From: Gordonia gummivorans
Lineage (GTDB): Bacteria; Actinomycetota; Actinomycetes; Mycobacteriales; Mycobacteriaceae
NCBI RefSeq assembly: GCF_022513585.1
Contig: NZ_JAKWBF010000001.1
Location: 1-64,000 of the forward strand
Direction of reading: 5' to 3'
Length of the DNA: 64,000 nt
This document shows positions 1-8,684 of this stretch, piece after piece (position 1 is the stretch's first letter; every line of letters starts with the position of its first letter). A program made the translations under genes and the position numbers. The notes beneath the pieces were generated by a model. It made no database searches and was not told the DNA's origin. It saw nothing but the letters and a program-made list of their open reading frames with translations.

Positions 1-163
1 AGATGCGGTGGCTCCGACCGCGCGACAACGCTGGTGCGGTGACGCAACGGCATCCGCATCGTCGAAGAGAGTAGACGGGAAGAAACTCTTCTATTTTCCG
101 CAACCCGCCACCCTGAGCCGCCGTGTATCCCGCATGTCAGAGCCGCTCATCGAGCGATTCGGA

Positions 164-1189
164 TCAGTACGACGTCGGTGCGCCTGCGGGCCGAATGCCG
201 TGGTGGCGCAACGCGACGTCGGGATGCGCCCGGGTCCGCGACTTCCAGGCGTTCTCGCCGTAGGTGTTGAAGATCGGGTTGTCCGGGTCGAGTTCGACCC
301 CTCGCGAGTGCCGGGCAAGCTCTCCCGGGAGTTCGAGGACCGGAATCTGGGCGTCCAGACCAGGATTGAGGAAGTACGGGATCGAGATCCGGTCTCGTCC
401 CGGCCGTGGTGCGAGCACGCGGTGGCGGGTGGCGCGAAGGTAACCGCCGGTCGCCACCTCGAGAAGTTCGCCGATGTTGACGATGAACGCGCCGCGGCGT
501 GGAGGCACGTCGATCCACTCGCCGTCGGGCCCCTCCACCTGCAAACCAGCGGTATCGGGTTCCACGAGCAGGAGGGTGAGGACCCCGGAATCCTTGTGTG
601 CCCCAACACCCTGCCGGTCTGATTCGGAACCGGGATAGCGGACCACCTTCATCAGGGTTGCCGGGCGATCGGCGAATGCGTCGTCGAAAACCGTCACCGG
701 TGCGCCCAGTGCGGCCGCCCAGTGGCCGAGCAATTCCCGTCCGACTGCCGCCAGATCCTCGGACCACTGTTCGAGCGCAGGGCGCAGCTCCGGAAGCGCC
801 GACGGCCACAGGTTGGGACCCTGCAGGTGCCAATAGCCTTCGGCCCCTTCGATTGCCGCTCGCTCGGGGCCGATGTCGATCTGCTCGCGCCAATCGACGG
901 CACCGTTCGTCAATTCCCCACCGAGCCGCGAATAGCCGCGAAACTGCGGACTTCGCAACTGTGAGATCTCGTCCTTGTCGGCGTCCGACAGCGAAAAGAA
1001 ACGACGCGCAATGTCGATCAGATCGTCGAACCGCCGCTGTTCGATGCCGTGCCCGACGAGATAGAAGAAGCCCAGCCGGTGAGTGGCTTCGAGCAGATCG
1101 GCCCTGAATGGGTCCGGGTCGTCGGCCGCAACCGCGAGGTCAAAGATCGGCAGCGACGACGCCGATCCGTCGGTGGTACTCAACGACAC
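164..1189 (-). CDS. Isopenicillin N synthase-like Fe(II)/2-oxoglutarate oxygenase
   Basis: A 341-aa cytosolic oxygenase of the isopenicillin N synthase/2OG-Fe(II) family. The double-stranded beta-helix iron triad is complete: H198-x-D200 and H256, followed by the RxS co-substrate motif at R267-S269. The N-terminal DIOX_N-like part runs over about residues 12-110. I chose the GTG at 1189 because GAGGTG lies just upstream and the protein then starts beside the conserved domain. This start overlaps the end of the upstream glycosyltransferase by 10 bases, so the two are probably translationally coupled. The substrate cannot be read from sequence; the family covers ethylene, gibberellin and beta-lactam type oxidations and many uncharacterised members. 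Confidence 0.85.
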   Translation of the reverse strand: MSLSTTDGSASSLPIFDLAVAADDPDPFRADLLEATHRLGFFYLVGHGIEQRRFDDLIDIARRFFSLSDADKDEISQLRSPQFRGYSRLGGELTNGAVDWREQIDIGPERAAIEGAEGYWHLQGPNLWPSALPELRPALEQWSEDLAAVGRELLGHWAAALGAPVTVFDDAFADRPATLMKVVRYPGSESDRQGVGAHKDSGVLTLLLVEPDTAGLQVEGPDGEWIDVPPRRGAFIVNIGELLEVATGGYLRATRHRVLAPRPGRDRISIPYFLNPGLDAQIPVLELPGELARHSRGVELDPDNPIFNTYGENAWKSRTRAHPDVALRHHGIRPAGAPTSY

Positions 1190-2316
1190 ACCTCGGCGAA
1201 GACATCCAGGAAGCCGTCGCAGGTCGCCGACCACGAGTATCCCTGCGACTTGACTCGGGCTGCGTCGCCCAGACGCCGGGCCTCCGCGTCGTCCTCGATG
1301 AGTTTCCTTGTGGCGCTGAGGAGCTCGTCGACTCCATCGACCAGAAGCCCGGTCCGACCGTGGTCGATGGACTCGTGCAGGCCGACGGAACTGCGGTAGC
1401 CGATCGTCGGCACACCATGCTGCGCCGCCTCCACCACCGCTAGACCCCAGCCCTCCTTGCGGGACGGCATCAGGTGCACCCGGGCGGCGGACAGGATCTC
1501 GTGCTTGCGACGCTCGCTGACGTGCCCGTGGAAGGTGACCGCGTCATCGAGCCCGAGACGGCTTGTGGTGCTGCGCAACTCGCCATCCCACCATCCGCCG
1601 CCGATCACGTCGAGGTGCACTTCGAGGCCACCCCGTCGCAGATCCGCGGCTACCGCAAGGGCGTCCTCGACCTGCTTGTGCGGCACCAGGCGCGAGAGCA
1701 CGCACAACCGCACCACCCCTTCGCCGGAGGAACGAGCCGCCGCGAGGCCGTCGGGAAGCGGGTCGATGCCGTTGCGAACCACGGAGATCCGCTCGGCGTC
1801 GACACCCAACTCGACCAGCTCCTGCATGGACGGGGTCGACACCGTGACGTAGCGGTTGCGCCGATGCAGGCGAGGAGCCACTCGCGACTCCAGGAACCAG
1901 CCCAGTCGGCCGAGCAGGCGACCCGCGACGGGCCACTGCTCACGGTGACAGTGATGCACCAGGACGACGGTCGGCGCCGGACTCACCATCGAGGCAAAGA
2001 ACGGGATTCCGTTCTGGGTGTCGACAACGGCCTGCGGTGCCGTCGCGGCCAGCCGGCCGAGTCCCATCCGACCCGCCAGCATCATCGCCGCCACCCGCGG
2101 GTAGACAGAGATTCGACCGCCGACGCGGACGAACCGGATACCGTCACGCATCTCGTTGGGTGCCGCACCCGGATAGGCAGAAGTCACAAAGGTGACGCGC
2201 ACGCCGCGTCGGACCAGTTCGGCACCGACCCGTTCCAGGTAGGTTTCACTTCCGCCGCCCTGCGGGTGGCCGGTGTCCCGCCAGCACAGCAGCAGGACCT
2301 CAGATGGTGGATGCAT
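1180..2316 (-). CDS. GT4-family glycosyltransferase
   Basis: A 378-aa retaining glycosyltransferase of the GT-B fold, family 4. The N-terminal acceptor domain has the glycine-rich loop QGGGSE near residue 20. The C-terminal donor domain has the E-x7-E signature in EGWGLAVVEAA near residue 280, where the two Glu bind the nucleotide-sugar. There is no signal peptide or membrane span, so it is probably cytosolic or peripheral. It starts at ATG 2316 and runs into the oxygenase gene, which overlaps its stop. The pairing suggests both act on one glycosylated metabolite or envelope lipid, but that is inference. Confidence 0.87.
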   Translation of the reverse strand: MHPPSEVLLLCWRDTGHPQGGGSETYLERVGAELVRRGVRVTFVTSAYPGAAPNEMRDGIRFVRVGGRISVYPRVAAMMLAGRMGLGRLAATAPQAVVDTQNGIPFFASMVSPAPTVVLVHHCHREQWPVAGRLLGRLGWFLESRVAPRLHRRNRYVTVSTPSMQELVELGVDAERISVVRNGIDPLPDGLAAARSSGEGVVRLCVLSRLVPHKQVEDALAVAADLRRGGLEVHLDVIGGGWWDGELRSTTSRLGLDDAVTFHGHVSERRKHEILSAARVHLMPSRKEGWGLAVVEAAQHGVPTIGYRSSVGLHESIDHGRTGLLVDGVDELLSATRKLIEDDAEARRLGDAARVKSQGYSWSATCDGFLDVFAEVCR

Positions 2317-2456
2317 TGCGTGTCAGCCTACCGACGACGTCGCAGAAGTGGTTCCGGGCGCCGAACACGTCATCCCCTCCACGCCATGTGCGACGGCCCG
2401 GAACCTTCTTGCTCTCCCCCGATGCCGATAGACTCTAATCGATAAGTTACTGGCGC

Positions 2457-2478
2457 GTCTACAACGGAAGTTGTAGAC
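2457..2478. promoter_or_regulatory. Perfect 9-bp inverted repeat in a divergent promoter region
   Basis: GTCTACAAC and GTTGTAGAC flank a 4-nt GGAA spacer. The repeat lies about 32 bases before the methyltransferase start and in the divergent gap to the glycosyltransferase. It could be a dimeric repressor operator or a small 5'-UTR hairpin. I cannot name a regulator. Confidence 0.5.
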
Positions 2479-2510
2479 ATAATCGCGGTCGAGGAGCAGA
2501 ACACCACCCC

Positions 2511-3266
2511 ATGCCGGCACGTGACATGGCCGCTCTGGCGACATTGCGACGGGCGGTAGGACTCCTCAACGACTTCCGCTTCGAGCAGTCGGACCCGGCC
2601 CGCTTCTACGGCGCACTGGCTCGCGACACCCGCGACATGGTTGCCGCCTTCGCCACCGACGACACCGGGCTCTCCGGGGCGGTCATCCTCGACGTCGGCG
2701 GTGGTCCGGGGTACTTCGCGGACGCGTTTCGGGAGGTCGGAGCCCATTACCTCGCTCTGGAACCGGACCCCGCCGAGATGCATGCGGGCGGACTCGAACA
2801 CCGGGGAACCGTGCGTGGCTCTGGACAGAATCTGCCCTTCGCGGACGATTCGATGGACATCTGCCTGTCGTCGAACGTGGTCGAACACACGTCGCGACCC
2901 TGGGAGATGTGCGACGAGATGCTGCGAGTGACGCGCCCGGGCGGCCTGACCATCGTCAGCTACACCCTGTGGTGGGGGCCGTTCGGCGGCCACGAAATGG
3001 GGCTCACGCACTATCTCGGCGGCCACCGCGCGGCGCGGTGGTACACGCGACGCCACGGTCATCCACCGAAGAATCTCTTCGGCACCTCGCTGTTTCCCGT
3101 AACCGCCGCCCAGGGTTTGCGCTGGGCCGCCACCGCGCGGGACAACGCCGACCTCGTCGCCGCCTTCCCGCGCTATCTGCCCAGGTGGATGTGGTGGGTC
3201 ATGCGGGTGCCGGTGCTGCGTGAGGTGCTGGGCACCAACCTGGTCCTCGTTCTGCGCAAGCGCTGA
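2511..3266 (+). CDS. Class I SAM-dependent methyltransferase
   Basis: A 251-aa methyltransferase of the Methyltransf_11 type. Motif I is ILDVGGGPGYF near residue 63, with the acidic motif II residue in ALEPDP. The post-I motif reads NLPFADDSMD, followed by SNVVEHT. The start used is ATG 2511, with GAGGAG about 14 bases upstream; the ATG at 2526 is a possible alternative. It diverges from the glycosyltransferase operon across a gap that carries a perfect inverted repeat. An acceptor cannot be deduced. The neighbouring glycosyltransferase makes a glycolipid or small glycosylated metabolite plausible, but this is not shown. Confidence 0.85.
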   Translation: MPARDMAALATLRRAVGLLNDFRFEQSDPARFYGALARDTRDMVAAFATDDTGLSGAVILDVGGGPGYFADAFREVGAHYLALEPDPAEMHAGGLEHRGTVRGSGQNLPFADDSMDICLSSNVVEHTSRPWEMCDEMLRVTRPGGLTIVSYTLWWGPFGGHEMGLTHYLGGHRAARWYTRRHGHPPKNLFGTSLFPVTAAQGLRWAATARDNADLVAAFPRYLPRWMWWVMRVPVLREVLGTNLVLVLRKR

Positions 3267-3273
3267 CGCCGGG

Positions 3274-4038
3274 CTACTGCAGCGGCGCCGCACACCGCAG
3301 CGGGAGCGGTGACGGACCGCTGGTCGCCGACGAAAGTTGCTCACCGTTGCGCATGATCGTGCACGTCACCGTGCCCTGAACGACGATCGCCGTGAGCTCG
3401 GCGTTGTCGCCGCCCACACGTACCGACAACGACCACGGCGTGCCGGTGCTCGCCACGAACCCGCGCCGACCGGAGGCCTCGTAGCTCAGCGTGATGACGC
3501 TACCGCCACCGGTCAGCTGGTAGGTGACCTGATCCGACGGTGCTGTCGAGGTGGGCGACGAGGTTGTCCGAGTCGTCGTGGTGGTTGTGGTCGTCGTCGT
3601 TGAGCTCGATTTGCTCGACGGTGCGCTGCTCGTCGTCGACGACGCTCCTGCCGTCGTCGACTCGTCGCCACCACCTCGCAGGATCAGGAACGCGACGATC
3701 CCGATCACCACGAGCGCCGCGACGACCGCGAGCACGAGCCCCACGGTGCGCCCGGTGTTCTTGTACGGCTGCGGGTCGGCGCCGTAACCGGTGGGCGGGT
3801 AGCCACCCGAGGGTCCGGCGTTCGTGTAGGCCTGTGACGGCGGGGCCGGTTCGGCGAACTGGCCGTACTGGTCGGTGGGACCTGTCATCGGGTCGGGCTG
3901 GGGCGGTACCGGGTCCCCGATCGCCGCCGGGTCGGTGTTCGGTCCGAACTGGCGTGTCTCGGGATGTTGCGGTGTATTCGACGGTGGCGGCGGCTGCTGC
4001 CGGGGATCGCGTGGATCGTCCTCGGGTGGTCGCGTCAT
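3274..4038 (-). CDS. Single-pass membrane protein with a C-terminal MmpS-like domain
   Basis: A 254-aa protein in four parts. Residues 1-90 are Pro/Gln/Gly-rich and probably cytoplasmic. One hydrophobic span follows at about 95-118. A Ser/Thr-rich linker with a long Thr run covers about 125-165. The C-terminal 85 residues, from VTYQLTGGGSVITLSYE to the two Cys near the end, look like the beta-sandwich of MmpS accessory proteins. MmpS proteins normally pair with MmpL exporters, but none is adjacent here; the nearest gene is an FtsX-type ABC exporter. The low-complexity linker is probably a cell-wall spanning spacer. The MmpS assignment is by pattern only. Confidence 0.7.
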   Translation of the reverse strand: MTRPPEDDPRDPRQQPPPPSNTPQHPETRQFGPNTDPAAIGDPVPPQPDPMTGPTDQYGQFAEPAPPSQAYTNAGPSGGYPPTGYGADPQPYKNTGRTVGLVLAVVAALVVIGIVAFLILRGGGDESTTAGASSTTSSAPSSKSSSTTTTTTTTTTRTTSSPTSTAPSDQVTYQLTGGGSVITLSYEASGRRGFVASTGTPWSLSVRVGGDNAELTAIVVQGTVTCTIMRNGEQLSSATSGPSPLPLRCAAPLQ

Positions 4039-4077
4039 GCGGACGATTGTGCCAGGCGCCTCGATCCACCGACTGCA

Positions 4078-6651
4078 CTACGGATCGGCGATGGCCTCCA
4101 ACGGTCCGGTCCGCGCGGCACGCACCGCGGGCCACACCGCGGCCAGGACGCCCACCACGGCCCCGCCCACCAGCGTCACCACGATCAGGATCCACGGGAC
4201 CTGGGGCGCACCCAATCCCCACTTCGCCAGGGTCCGAACCAGCGCCCAGCCGATCGCACCACCGAGGATCACACCCATCACAGCGCCGAAGACAGATATC
4301 AGCACCGACTCGACGTAGATGCCGAGCTGAACCTGGGAACGCACCATGCCGATGGCCCGCAACATCCCGATCTCGCGCTTGCGCTCGATCACCGACAACG
4401 CGAGCGTGTTGATGATCCCGAGCACCGCGATCAGCAGCGCCAGCCCGAGCATCGCGTACAGCGTGATCAGCATCTGATCGATCTGCTTGGTGATGGTGCT
4501 CTTGAACTGCTCGCGATCCTGCACCTGAGCGATCAGGAACGAATCGGTGGCATTCTCCAGATTGGTGCGCAGGGTGTCGAGATCCGTTCCAGGCGTTGCC
4601 TTCACGAAGATGGCGACACTGGCCCGGGCCGGCGGCGGCACCAGCTTCTCGTACACCGCCGCACCGAGCATCCACGGTTGCAGCGATTCGTTGTCGGCGT
4701 ACACCCCCGAAACGGTGACCGGGATCTTGGTGCCGTCCGACCCGACGAACGTGACGACGTCCCCGAGCCGCCAGCCGAGCGAATCACGGCTGCGTTCGCT
4801 GACGAACAACCCTTCGGGCGCAAGGACATCCGACGATCCGTCGACCATGTCCACCGATGCCACGCTCGCCACCGGAGAGCCGAGGGGCGAATAGCCGGTC
4901 ACCGACCGCTCGCCGCCGGCCTCCTCGACCTGGGCCTGGACAATCCCGAAGGAAACCCAATCCTGGACTCCGTCAACATTTTTCACCGCATCGGCAATTG
5001 CGGCAGGGAGAGGCGCCTGGTTGGTGCCGGCGATGATGTAGTCGGCGGTGACCCCGGTGTCGACGGCGTCGTCGACCGTTCCCTTGAAGGATTCGCCGAG
5101 AATCCCGATCACCGCGACCAGCATCAGGCCGAGGGTCAATGCGAAAGCCGTTGCGGCGGAACGGCGCGGATTGCGCACGGCGTTGGTGCGGGCCAACCGG
5201 CCGATCGTGCCGAACGGCGCACCGACCACCCGGCCGAGAGCCCCGACGAACGGCTGCGAGAGGGCAGGTCCGGCGAGCACCGTGGCAAGGATGATCGCGC
5301 CGGCACCCGCGGCGACCGTCAGCACCGGTCCGAGTCCCTCGCCGGTCGCACCGACGACCAGGGCGACCACGCCGGCCACACCCACGACCGCACCGATGAT
5401 CGTGCGGGTTCGCAGGGACGCCGAACCCTCTGTGGCACTTGCGCGCATCGCTTCCACCGGAGGCACCCGGGATGCCCGGGCCGCCGGCACCCATGCGCTG
5501 ACCATGGTGACGACGACACCCACCGCAATGGTGGCGACGACCGCGGGGATGGTCACTTCCAGGGAGCCCGCGGGCAACCCCGAACTCGAGGTGACCAGGG
5601 CTTTCAGTCCCGCGGCCAGACCGATCCCGATCGCGAGTCCGATCAGGCCGCCGATGATGCCGACGATGAAGGCCTCGAACAGGACCGACCGCGACACCTG
5701 CCGCCGGCTGGCGCCAACCGCCCGCAACAGTGCGAACTCCCGATTGCGTTGTGCGACAAGCATCGAGAAGGTGTTGTAGATGATGAACGTGCCGACGATC
5801 AGGCCGATGGCGGCGAACGCCAGCAGAATGTACTGGAAGATGTCGAGGAACTGGTTGACCTGATCCTTCTGATCCTGTCGGACCTGATCGCCGGTCCGGA
5901 TCTCGAGCCGGTCCGCGGCCGGTCCCAGCGCGGTCCGCACCCGCTCCACGAGCTGCTCGGGCGTCACCCCGTCGACCGCCGACATATCCACCAGCGCAGC
6001 GTGTTTGCCGTCCGAGAAGAGCATCGACGCGGTCGCCGCGTCGAACTGGACATTGACGTATCCGCCGGTCGAGGTCGGCAGGTCGATCAGGCCGACCACC
6101 GTGACCTCGCGCGGTGGCGCATTGCCCTGGCCCACGACGATCTTGGTCTTCGAGCCGACCTTCAAGTCGCCGGCGTCGGCGGCGGTCTCGTTCAACGCGA
6201 TCTCGCCGGCATTCATCGGCGCCCGACCACCGGTCATGATCCGCGAATCGGCAGCCGAAATCGCCTCTGCGGGCGGAATGTAGGCGGTACCCACGCTGGG
6301 GGCGCCACCGGTCTGCAGCGCCTTGCCCTCCGAATTGGCGATGGTCACCAGACCGCTGTTGTTGACGACGAGCTTGTCGATGCCGAGCTCGGCCGAACGT
6401 TGGCGGAGCTGGTCCACCACCGTCAACGGCACACCCGCCGACTGCGGATCAGACGGGGTGATCTCCACTGCGACGCCCTGCGCCGCGTTGTCGAAGATGT
6501 TGGTGAACGCGTTGGAGATGGTGGTGGTGAAGACGATCGTGCCGGCCACGAAGGACGTGCCGAGGACGATCGAGAACACCGTCAGAAACAGACGAAGCTT
6601 GTGCGCCCGCAGGTTTCGCAGGGAAACCCGGCGCATCACCGAGGTGGCCAC
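4078..6651 (-). CDS. MacB/FtsX-type ABC transporter permease
   Basis: An 857-aa permease with two FtsX modules. A TM helix at about residues 18-40 is followed by a large extracytoplasmic domain, a three-helix FtsX block at about 270-400, further helices near 415-520, a second periplasmic domain, and a second FtsX block at about 735-850. This is the usual layout of actinobacterial FtsX exporters that move lipids, lipoproteins or peptides, or act mechanically on the envelope. It begins at GTG 6651, two bases after the stop of the ATPase gene, so the two form one operon and one complex. Confidence 0.9.
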   Translation of the reverse strand: MATSVMRRVSLRNLRAHKLRLFLTVFSIVLGTSFVAGTIVFTTTISNAFTNIFDNAAQGVAVEITPSDPQSAGVPLTVVDQLRQRSAELGIDKLVVNNSGLVTIANSEGKALQTGGAPSVGTAYIPPAEAISAADSRIMTGGRAPMNAGEIALNETAADAGDLKVGSKTKIVVGQGNAPPREVTVVGLIDLPTSTGGYVNVQFDAATASMLFSDGKHAALVDMSAVDGVTPEQLVERVRTALGPAADRLEIRTGDQVRQDQKDQVNQFLDIFQYILLAFAAIGLIVGTFIIYNTFSMLVAQRNREFALLRAVGASRRQVSRSVLFEAFIVGIIGGLIGLAIGIGLAAGLKALVTSSSGLPAGSLEVTIPAVVATIAVGVVVTMVSAWVPAARASRVPPVEAMRASATEGSASLRTRTIIGAVVGVAGVVALVVGATGEGLGPVLTVAAGAGAIILATVLAGPALSQPFVGALGRVVGAPFGTIGRLARTNAVRNPRRSAATAFALTLGLMLVAVIGILGESFKGTVDDAVDTGVTADYIIAGTNQAPLPAAIADAVKNVDGVQDWVSFGIVQAQVEEAGGERSVTGYSPLGSPVASVASVDMVDGSSDVLAPEGLFVSERSRDSLGWRLGDVVTFVGSDGTKIPVTVSGVYADNESLQPWMLGAAVYEKLVPPPARASVAIFVKATPGTDLDTLRTNLENATDSFLIAQVQDREQFKSTITKQIDQMLITLYAMLGLALLIAVLGIINTLALSVIERKREIGMLRAIGMVRSQVQLGIYVESVLISVFGAVMGVILGGAIGWALVRTLAKWGLGAPQVPWILIVVTLVGGAVVGVLAAVWPAVRAARTGPLEAIADP

Positions 6652-6653
6652 GT

Positions 6654-7541
6654 TCAGCGCGCCTCGTCGAGGTCGGGAGCCTCGTGTTTGCCGCCTCCGG
6701 AGATGACGGGTTGGGCGGCGGCTTCGGTGGCACTTGTATCGGCCGCGGTGGCGGGCACGTCGTCGAGGTGACGCATCACCTCGAACACGTCGTCGGCACT
6801 CGGGCGGGACAACTCCCGGACGATCTGACCGTCGGCGAGGAACACCACACGATCGGCATACGACGCGGCGCGCGGATCGTGGGTCACGATCACCACCGTC
6901 TGGCCGAACTCGTCGGTGGCGGCGCGCAGAATGCTCAACACCTCACCCGAGGAACGGGAATCGAGGTTGCCGGTCGGCTCGTCGCCGAAGATGATCGCCG
7001 GCTTGCCGATCAACGCGCGGGCACAGGCGACGCGCTGCTGCTGCCCGCCCGACAACTCGCTGGGCAGATGGCCGAGCCGGTCGGTGATCCCCAGTCGTTC
7101 GACGACGGCGTCGAACCACTCCTTGTCGACCTCGCGGCCGGCGATGTCGACGGGCAGTGTGATGTTCTCCGCGGCGGTCAGCGTGGGCACCAGGTTGAAG
7201 GACTGGAAGACGAAACCGATACGGTCGCGCCGGAGCATCGTCATCGCCTTGTCCGACAACCTCGTCAGGTCGACGTCGCCGATCTGCACCCGGCCCCCGC
7301 TCGCGACGTCGAGTCCGGCGAGGCAGTGCATCAGCGTCGACTTACCCGAGCCGGACGGGCCCATGATGGCGGTGAACTCGCCGGCCCGGAACGAGATCGT
7401 CACACCGCGAAGCGCTTCCACGGCGGTGTCGCCGGAACCGAAACGCTTGACGAGGTTCTCGGCACCGGCCGCGATGGTCGGAGCGGAGGTGACGAATCCT
7501 CCACTGGGCGGGTCGCTGGAGGGCGGTTGACTTGAGGTCAT
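6654..7541 (-). CDS. ABC transporter ATP-binding protein (LolD/MacB type)
   Basis: A 295-aa ATPase with all ABC motifs: Walker A GPSGSGKST, a Q-loop in FVFQSFNL, the signature LSGGQQQR, Walker B IIFGDEP and the H-loop in IVTHDPR. The HRDRIGFVFQ-like block and overall length match LolD/MacB ATPases, which serve FtsX permeases such as the one directly downstream. I chose ATG 7541; an in-frame GTG lies at 7550. The C-terminal extension after residue 245 is low-complexity Ala/Thr. Confidence 0.92.
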   Translation of the reverse strand: MTSSQPPSSDPPSGGFVTSAPTIAAGAENLVKRFGSGDTAVEALRGVTISFRAGEFTAIMGPSGSGKSTLMHCLAGLDVASGGRVQIGDVDLTRLSDKAMTMLRRDRIGFVFQSFNLVPTLTAAENITLPVDIAGREVDKEWFDAVVERLGITDRLGHLPSELSGGQQQRVACARALIGKPAIIFGDEPTGNLDSRSSGEVLSILRAATDEFGQTVVIVTHDPRAASYADRVVFLADGQIVRELSRPSADDVFEVMRHLDDVPATAADTSATEAAAQPVISGGGKHEAPDLDEAR

Positions 7542-7617
7542 GGGTACCACGGTGCCAAATCCTCGACGGGTTGGCCATCCGTGATCACCCTGAGTCCACC
7601 CCCGGCGGTCATTGCGC

Positions 7618-8628
7618 TCAGCGCTTCGGGAATCGGACCTCGAGTGCGTGTACCCGCGGCGGGACGCCCAGGCCGTCGTTGGTCACGACGAACAGCACTC
7701 GCGCCCGGTACTTCAGCCACGGCCGGTCCGGCAGCCAGTTGCCCCAACCCAGACCCGACATGTTGCCCGCACGCAGTCCGGGCAGCGGTGCGGTGGAGAA
7801 GATCGGAACCTTGGGCATCGCGACCTCGCGGCCACTCAGGCGCGCTTTACCGGTCACCGACTGTGCGCCGCGCGTGGTGGTCCAGAAGATCCGTGTTGCC
7901 CGGCCCTTCCCGCGTTCGAGCACCAGATAGTCGGTCTTGTTGACCGCGACGACGTCGGCGGCCAACTTGTCGCCGTCGGTGCGATACACGAACTCGGTGG
8001 TGCCGCGGCCAGGCCAGATGAGCAGGCGCGCCGAATGAGCCGGATCCTGTTTCAGCCCACCGGCGGTGAGGGTGCTGATCATTCCCGAGCCGGGTGCGAC
8101 GGCGACACCGATGAGTCCGCGCCGCGGGTCGAGTCCGGTGTTCTTGGCCTTGCGGTAGGCCTGCGGCAACGGCAGATCACGCACCTGGTTGCCGAACGGG
8201 CCGAGGAGCCGGACGAACTGATGTGCGCCGCCGCTGGCGACGACAAATCCGTTGCCGCGGCTGCGCACACCTTCGAACTGCGCTGCACCCGGCATCATCG
8301 GCATGAAGCCCGGTCCCAGGATCGGACGGCCGGCGAGCGACACGGTCGCGCGGCCGAAGGCTCCGGTCGACGAGAAGAACGGAATCCGGGCGTCGAAGTA
8401 GCGGCCGAGACCCGCCGAGGCGATCATGATGTACTCGCCGTCGGGTTTGCGATCGATTCCGGTGATCCCACCGAGCGTCGGGACCGGGGTGAAACCCGTG
8501 GAACTCAGATAGAACGAGGTGACCCGGGGTGCCGGGGCGCTGTGCGCCGGCGCGGCCGCCACCGGCGTGATCATCAGGGCCACGATGCCGACGACGACCA
8601 TCGCCGCCCCCCACAAGCGGAATCTCAT
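7618..8628 (-). CDS. Secreted protein with an esterase-like/phytase-type beta-propeller domain
   Basis: A 336-aa exported protein. Residues 1-26 form a Sec signal peptide ending in PVAAAPA. The mature part begins with GGITGIDRKPDGEY, the typical entry of the 'esterase-like activity of phytase' family, and continues with blade-like repeats such as GLIGVAVAPG and DYLVLERGKG. Family members are secreted phosphoesterase-like proteins of mostly unknown substrate. It lies on the minus strand 67 bases from the ABC operon start and 57 bases from pckG. No clear ribosome binding site precedes ATG 8628. The function is a domain-level guess. Confidence 0.75.
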   Translation of the reverse strand: MRFRLWGAAMVVVGIVALMITPVAAAPAHSAPAPRVTSFYLSSTGFTPVPTLGGITGIDRKPDGEYIMIASAGLGRYFDARIPFFSSTGAFGRATVSLAGRPILGPGFMPMMPGAAQFEGVRSRGNGFVVASGGAHQFVRLLGPFGNQVRDLPLPQAYRKAKNTGLDPRRGLIGVAVAPGSGMISTLTAGGLKQDPAHSARLLIWPGRGTTEFVYRTDGDKLAADVVAVNKTDYLVLERGKGRATRIFWTTTRGAQSVTGKARLSGREVAMPKVPIFSTAPLPGLRAGNMSGLGWGNWLPDRPWLKYRARVLFVVTNDGLGVPPRVHALEVRFPKR

Positions 8629-8684
8629 AGGGGGAGACGATACCTCAGCAACCTGAGGGCGCCCCGGTCCAAACCTCGACTCGA

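Noticed and set aside
3964-6771. A 935-codon plus-strand frame opposite the FtsX permease
   Set aside because: Low-complexity Arg/His/Asp-rich product typical of antisense frames in high-GC DNA; the permease on the other strand is certain.
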